From: Nanobdellota archaeon | Lineage (GTDB): Archaea > Nanobdellota > Nanobdellia > Pacearchaeales > GW2011-AR1 | Assembly (NCBI GenBank): GCA_018821425.1 | Contig: JAHJMH010000053.1 | Location: 1 to 6,405 of the forward strand | Direction: 5' to 3' | Length of the DNA stretch: 6,405 nucleotides | Shown here: piece by piece, positions 3,899 through 6,405 of the stretch | Layout: every line of letters starts with the position of its first letter | Numbering within the stretch: position 1 is the stretch's first letter | Position numbers and translations under genes: made by a program | The notes under the pieces: model-generated | What the model was told of the DNA's origin: nothing | The model's input: the letters and a program-made list of their open reading frames with translations, nothing else | Database searches by the model: none

Positions 3899-5765
3899 TA
3901 TCTTTCAATTTCTTCAAGACTTCATCAAGTTCCTTGCTCGCGGGAGATCTTTCTGGACGCCTTTGAACAGGGTTTGGTCTCGACGGCTGAGGCAATATTC
4001 TTCTTTCAGTATGAGGGTATCTTGGAGGCATTGGTCTTGGAGACGAAGGAGGGAATCCGAAAGGAGGTCTTCTAGGTCCTGAACTTGAAGCAGGTCCTGA
4101 TTTTCCAAATTTAGATTTTATTCTAAGCCAAAGGTGTCTTACTTTCTCTTTGTAAATTATTCCTACAACGGCAATAATAATCAGCGTCAACATAATCCAA
4201 ATCCAAAGATAACTACTTCCGCTCGTCGAAGATTCAGAACTGGAGTTTGATGATTTGGAAATGTAACAGGCATCTCCTTGGAAAGCACAATCATATGAAA
4301 TGCTTTCTTCGCCATTTAAATCAGCGCCAGTAGTTCTACACACTCCGCCTTTCTGTTCACATTCTGAAAGACCGTCAGTGCCGCCAGAATAAACTTGGCA
4401 AGTGTCACCGACGCAGCAAGTTTTCCCTAAAGAATCTGAGGAGCTTACAAAATCCCCTCTTGAACAGATTTCATTTGAAGAACAAAGATTTCCTGAAAGT
4501 TCTGCACAAGTTAATTGGGCGGAAGGGAGGGTACAACAAGTTGAAGAAAATCCTGAGCAAGTCGAGCCAGAGATTATACTGCCGCCGCAACTTCCTGAAG
4601 AGACGCAATAATTTCCTGAAGATTCACAACTGCCGGAGCTTGAACTTCCCGAAAATGATGAACCTAGACCTGACCAAATTGAAGAAAGAATAAATGCGGT
4701 GTTTCTTATATTCCCCGAATCCCAGCAACCGTCCGAACCTTGCACATCAAAGAGCCATTGCTTCGCGTTCGTTTTTTCTGTTAACGTTTCTCCTTGGAAA
4801 GGTTGCAAAGCCAAAGCTGTGTCGTAATATTTGTTTCCTGAAACTGCCCACCATTTATTTCCTATTTGCTGTGAAAGAAGTGAAACTTTGTTATCTGCGC
4901 TTTGAAGAATTGAGTAAAGGAAAGAATCTGGAAGATATCTATCATTATCTTCAGCTAGGGTGATGAGGTATGGAAGGTAAGCGGAAACATCTTCTCCTTG
5001 AGCATTTAGAACAAATGCCGCCCAGAGCGAGCCCTCGTAATTGCAGATATTATTTTCGGAGAAGCATAAAGATTCAACTTTTTCTTTTGTTAAACCGCCA
5101 GCGGATGCCGACGATGATTCGGGGAAAACGTGAATTGTTGATGAAAGAGATTTCTTGAATAGGAGACTTGTCATGAAATCCTTATTGCAAGAAACTTCAA
5201 ATTCAGCGTCATAGGAATTCGGAGAAATTTGGAGCCAATAACTTCCTACGGATATTGATAGTCCTGGTCCCGGATTTCCTGAAAGAGTTTTGTCTTCAAG
5301 TATGTTAAATGAATATGAAAGTCCAGAGTAGCCGACGGTGCAAGTTGATGCCTCGGGAGTTTCGACTTGGAGATACCATGTTATTTCTGAAGGTTTTCTA
5401 TTTTGGGAAAGGAGCCAATCTTCTGCTGCCTGAACTCGATTTCCTGCATTGGAATTTTTGAGAGCAAGAATTGCTTCCGCGGTTGTTTTCAGTTTGCACG
5501 ACGAAGAACCCGAAGATGCCCAGCATTCATCGTTTGTTGAACTCGAAAGAATTTCAGAGCGGCATTGTCCGATTGAAAGAAGTGAGAATATTTTTTCTTC
5601 AGCGGAGAGCGCGGCGCAGTTTCCCTGAACTTTTTCATTAAGACAAGAATATGCGTTTTCAACTTTGTCTGTTTCGGAAGTCTGGTTTATTGCGGCACTC
5701 ACGAGGGAAAGAGTTGCTATAACGAAAACAAATAAAATCCCGAGAAAGACTAACCTCTTTTCCAT
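3888..5765 (-). CDS. Secreted alpha/alpha-toroid (prenyltransferase/terpenoid cyclase-like) surface protein
   Basis: The 625-residue product has a signal peptide (1-24, ending LVSA). Helical repeats of the toroid fold used by squalene cyclases and prenyltransferases appear at about 94-123 ('TTAEAILALKNSNAGNRVQ', then AAEDWLLSQNR) and again at 313-364 (YYDTALALQPF; AKQWLFDVQGSDGCWDSGNI; RNTAFILSSIW), where QGSDGCW is a QW-like motif. A beta-rich segment (about 125-215) interrupts the repeats. Residues 370-502 are Ser-rich with several cysteine modules, the clearest being C420-x7-C428-x5-C434-x15-CC450/451-x4-C456. A membrane helix (about 518-538) is followed by an 87-residue cytoplasmic tail: a basic stretch, a Pro/Arg-rich region and a terminal helix (ASKELDEVLKKLKDMSK). 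I see no DxDD or DDxxD catalytic motif, so terpenoid cyclisation is unlikely; a binding or protease-inhibitor-like (alpha-2-macroglobulin-type toroid) role outside the cell is possible. A TATA-like box 26 bases upstream supports the ATG. Confidence 0.82.
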   Translation of the reverse strand: MEKRLVFLGILFVFVIATLSLVSAAINQTSETDKVENAYSCLNEKVQGNCAALSAEEKIFSLLSIGQCRSEILSSSTNDECWASSGSSSCKLKTTAEAILALKNSNAGNRVQAAEDWLLSQNRKPSEITWYLQVETPEASTCTVGYSGLSYSFNILEDKTLSGNPGPGLSISVGSYWLQISPNSYDAEFEVSCNKDFMTSLLFKKSLSSTIHVFPESSSASAGGLTKEKVESLCFSENNICNYEGSLWAAFVLNAQGEDVSAYLPYLITLAEDNDRYLPDSFLYSILQSADNKVSLLSQQIGNKWWAVSGNKYYDTALALQPFQGETLTEKTNAKQWLFDVQGSDGCWDSGNIRNTAFILSSIWSGLGSSFSGSSSSGSCESSGNYCVSSGSCGGSIISGSTCSGFSSTCCTLPSAQLTCAELSGNLCSSNEICSRGDFVSSSDSLGKTCCVGDTCQVYSGGTDGLSECEQKGGVCRTTGADLNGEESISYDCAFQGDACYISKSSNSSSESSTSGSSYLWIWIMLTLIIIAVVGIIYKEKVRHLWLRIKSKFGKSGPASSSGPRRPPFGFPPSSPRPMPPRYPHTERRILPQPSRPNPVQRRPERSPASKELDEVLKKLKDMSK

Positions 5766-5786
5766 ACTATTCCTAGACGAATGTTA

Positions 5787-5795
5787 TTTTTAAAA
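5787..5795 (-). promoter_or_regulatory. TATA-like box for the 625-residue surface protein gene
   Basis: Minus-strand TTTTAAAAA is centred 26 bases upstream of the ATG at 5765, with a purine-rich AAAGATAA just before it that could serve as a BRE. It lies in the 56-base gap after the PIN toxin gene. No Shine-Dalgarno site precedes the ATG, fitting a leaderless transcript. Confidence 0.5.
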
Positions 5796-5821
5796 TTATC
5801 TTTGTGAGGGGGTAAACTGAA

Positions 5822-6220
5822 TTATATCTTAACTCTTTTTAATTCTTTGACTTTATCAAAATCGGTGTCGTCAGATGCTATCTTTGGTATTTTGTTTATG
5901 ATGGCTGTCGCTGCGTGAATTGCGTCCCTTGGTTTAAGGCCATAGCAAGTTCTGAGCTCTTCTGCTTTTTCCAAAATTTCTAAATCTGTTTTAAGAAAAA
6001 TTAATTTTGGGAACCTAAGAAACTTACAGCTTTGCTCTCTTAAGATTTTTGGAGAAGTATATTTACCTAAAGAATGGACAACTTCATCCCAGGTTAATAC
6101 TGAAGTAAAAGCAACCACTTTTCCAGATGCAGCATTTCTTAATAATTTTCTGCAGTGTTCTCCTTTTTCCTTATTGTCTAAAATTGATAAGATAAAAATG
6201 TTTGCATCAAGGTAAATCAT
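5822..6220 (-). CDS. vapC: PIN-domain ribonuclease toxin, VapC-like
   Basis: This 132-residue protein has the length and layout of a VapC toxin. The acidic residues of the PIN active site are visible in order: Asp5 in MIYLDANIF, Glu46 in TWDEVVHSLG, Asp98 in KPRDAIHAATA, and Asp116/Asp117 in IASDDTDFDKV, followed by a short strand near the end. These bind metal ions and support RNA cleavage; VapC family members typically cut tRNA or rRNA and are blocked by a partner antitoxin. Its ATG lies inside the 3' end of an AbrB-type gene (14-base overlap), the classic arrangement for such pairs, and GGAGG (complement of 6230-6234) nine bases upstream of the ATG is a good Shine-Dalgarno site. The RNA target cannot be predicted from sequence. 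The catalytic residues look complete, so I expect an active enzyme. Confidence 0.88.
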   Translation of the reverse strand: MIYLDANIFILSILDNKEKGEHCRKLLRNAASGKVVAFTSVLTWDEVVHSLGKYTSPKILREQSCKFLRFPKLIFLKTDLEILEKAEELRTCYGLKPRDAIHAATAIINKIPKIASDDTDFDKVKELKRVKI

Positions 6221-6405
6221 AGCTCTCGTCCTCCATTCTTCGGATGTCTTCGAGAGTTATATGTATTTTTGGAATAGCGTTAAGGAATTCGTCCATGAAT
6301 TTTTCTATGTCTTCTTTCTTCTCTGGTTTTATTGTAACATTGTTATCATTAACTTCAAAAATTATATTCTCGCCTTTCCTTAAATTAAATAACGTCCTTA
6401 TATTC
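6207..6405 (-). CDS. vapB: AbrB-family (VapB-like) antitoxin, N terminus outside window
   Basis: From 6404 the minus strand is open for 65 codons to TGA at 6209-6207. The start lies beyond the window. The first residues (LFNLRKGENIIFEVNDNNVT) match the second half of a SpoVT/AbrB swapped-hairpin DNA-binding domain, in which a 'lgl..Gd.v.fev.....v.i' pattern is usual. The rest (KPEKKEDIEKFMDEFLNAIP, then KIHITLEDIRRMEDESYDLP) is a charged helical tail of the sort that wraps over the PIN toxin active site. The gene overlaps the toxin by 14 bases in another frame, so the two are translated from one mRNA. By analogy with the family, the dimer should repress its own promoter, which is not in view. 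Confidence 0.75.
   Translation of the reverse strand, partial: NIRTLFNLRKGENIIFEVNDNNVTIKPEKKEDIEKFMDEFLNAIPKIHITLEDIRRMEDESYDLP
6230..6234 (-). promoter_or_regulatory. Shine-Dalgarno site for the PIN toxin
   Basis: Minus-strand GGAGG ends nine bases before the toxin ATG at 6220 and lies within the antitoxin coding region. It is the clearest ribosome-binding site in the window and supports this ATG as the start of an operon-internal gene; the promoter-proximal genes appear leaderless instead. Confidence 0.6.

Noticed and set aside
3861..4082. Plus-strand frame rich in Arg, Ser and Trp
   Set aside because: It is the antisense of the Pro/Arg-rich tail of the toroid protein; its composition reflects that and not a real basic protein.
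4402..4963. Open frames on the plus strand opposite the toroid protein gene
   Set aside because: They are antisense shadows of a Ser-rich, signal-peptide-bearing gene; their products are low-complexity mixtures with no promoter or recognisable domain.
3888..5765. Active terpenoid or squalene cyclase
   Set aside because: The protein is secreted, and neither a DxDD nor a DDxxD acid motif is visible in the toroid region.

Overview
The window looks like a piece of a small, AT-rich archaeal genome, most likely a DPANN lineage (Pacearchaeota/Woesearchaeota-like). The evidence is: an archaeal XerA-type recombinase end; TATA-like boxes about 25 nt upstream of start codons with almost no 5' leader; several secreted proteins that have a C-terminal transmembrane helix and a short basic tail; a secreted helix-hairpin-helix (ComEA-like) protein of a type common in these archaea; and an AbrB/PIN toxin-antitoxin pair. 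The lineage is inferred from protein style and was not tested by a search. Gene density is high, with intergenic gaps mostly under 60 bases. I see no rRNA, tRNA, CRISPR array or insertion sequence.

Plus strand, 1-1933. The 3' end of a tyrosine recombinase gene (XerA-like) is followed one base later by a gene for a PD-(D/E)XK nuclease of VRR-NUC/Hjc-like type. After a short gap with its own TATA-like box comes a secreted, membrane-anchored ComEA-like DNA-binding protein. One base after its stop begins a gene for a cytoplasmic protein of unknown function with a poly-lysine tail.

Minus strand, 1934-5765. Three genes encode envelope proteins. Transcribed right to left they are: a 625-residue secreted protein with an alpha/alpha-toroid (terpenoid cyclase/prenyltransferase-like) domain, cysteine modules, one membrane helix and a Pro/Arg-rich cytoplasmic tail; a small protein with two C-terminal membrane segments whose 5' end appears frameshifted at an (AG)6 tract; and a 427-residue beta-rich, sequon-rich surface protein that carries the same cysteine module as the first. 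Each has a plausible promoter, so they need not form one operon. The last converges on the plus-strand block with the two stop codons directly abutting.

Minus strand, 5822-6405. A VapC-like PIN toxin lies downstream of, and overlaps, the 3' part of an AbrB-type antitoxin gene cut by the window edge.

The most unusual points are the dinucleotide tract that separates a promoter-proximal ATG from the main reading frame of the small membrane protein, the inverted repeat enclosing that gene's TATA box, and the cysteine module shared by two neighbouring surface proteins. I do not see proof of a new multi-gene system. The window reads as an envelope-protein locus next to DNA-processing genes.
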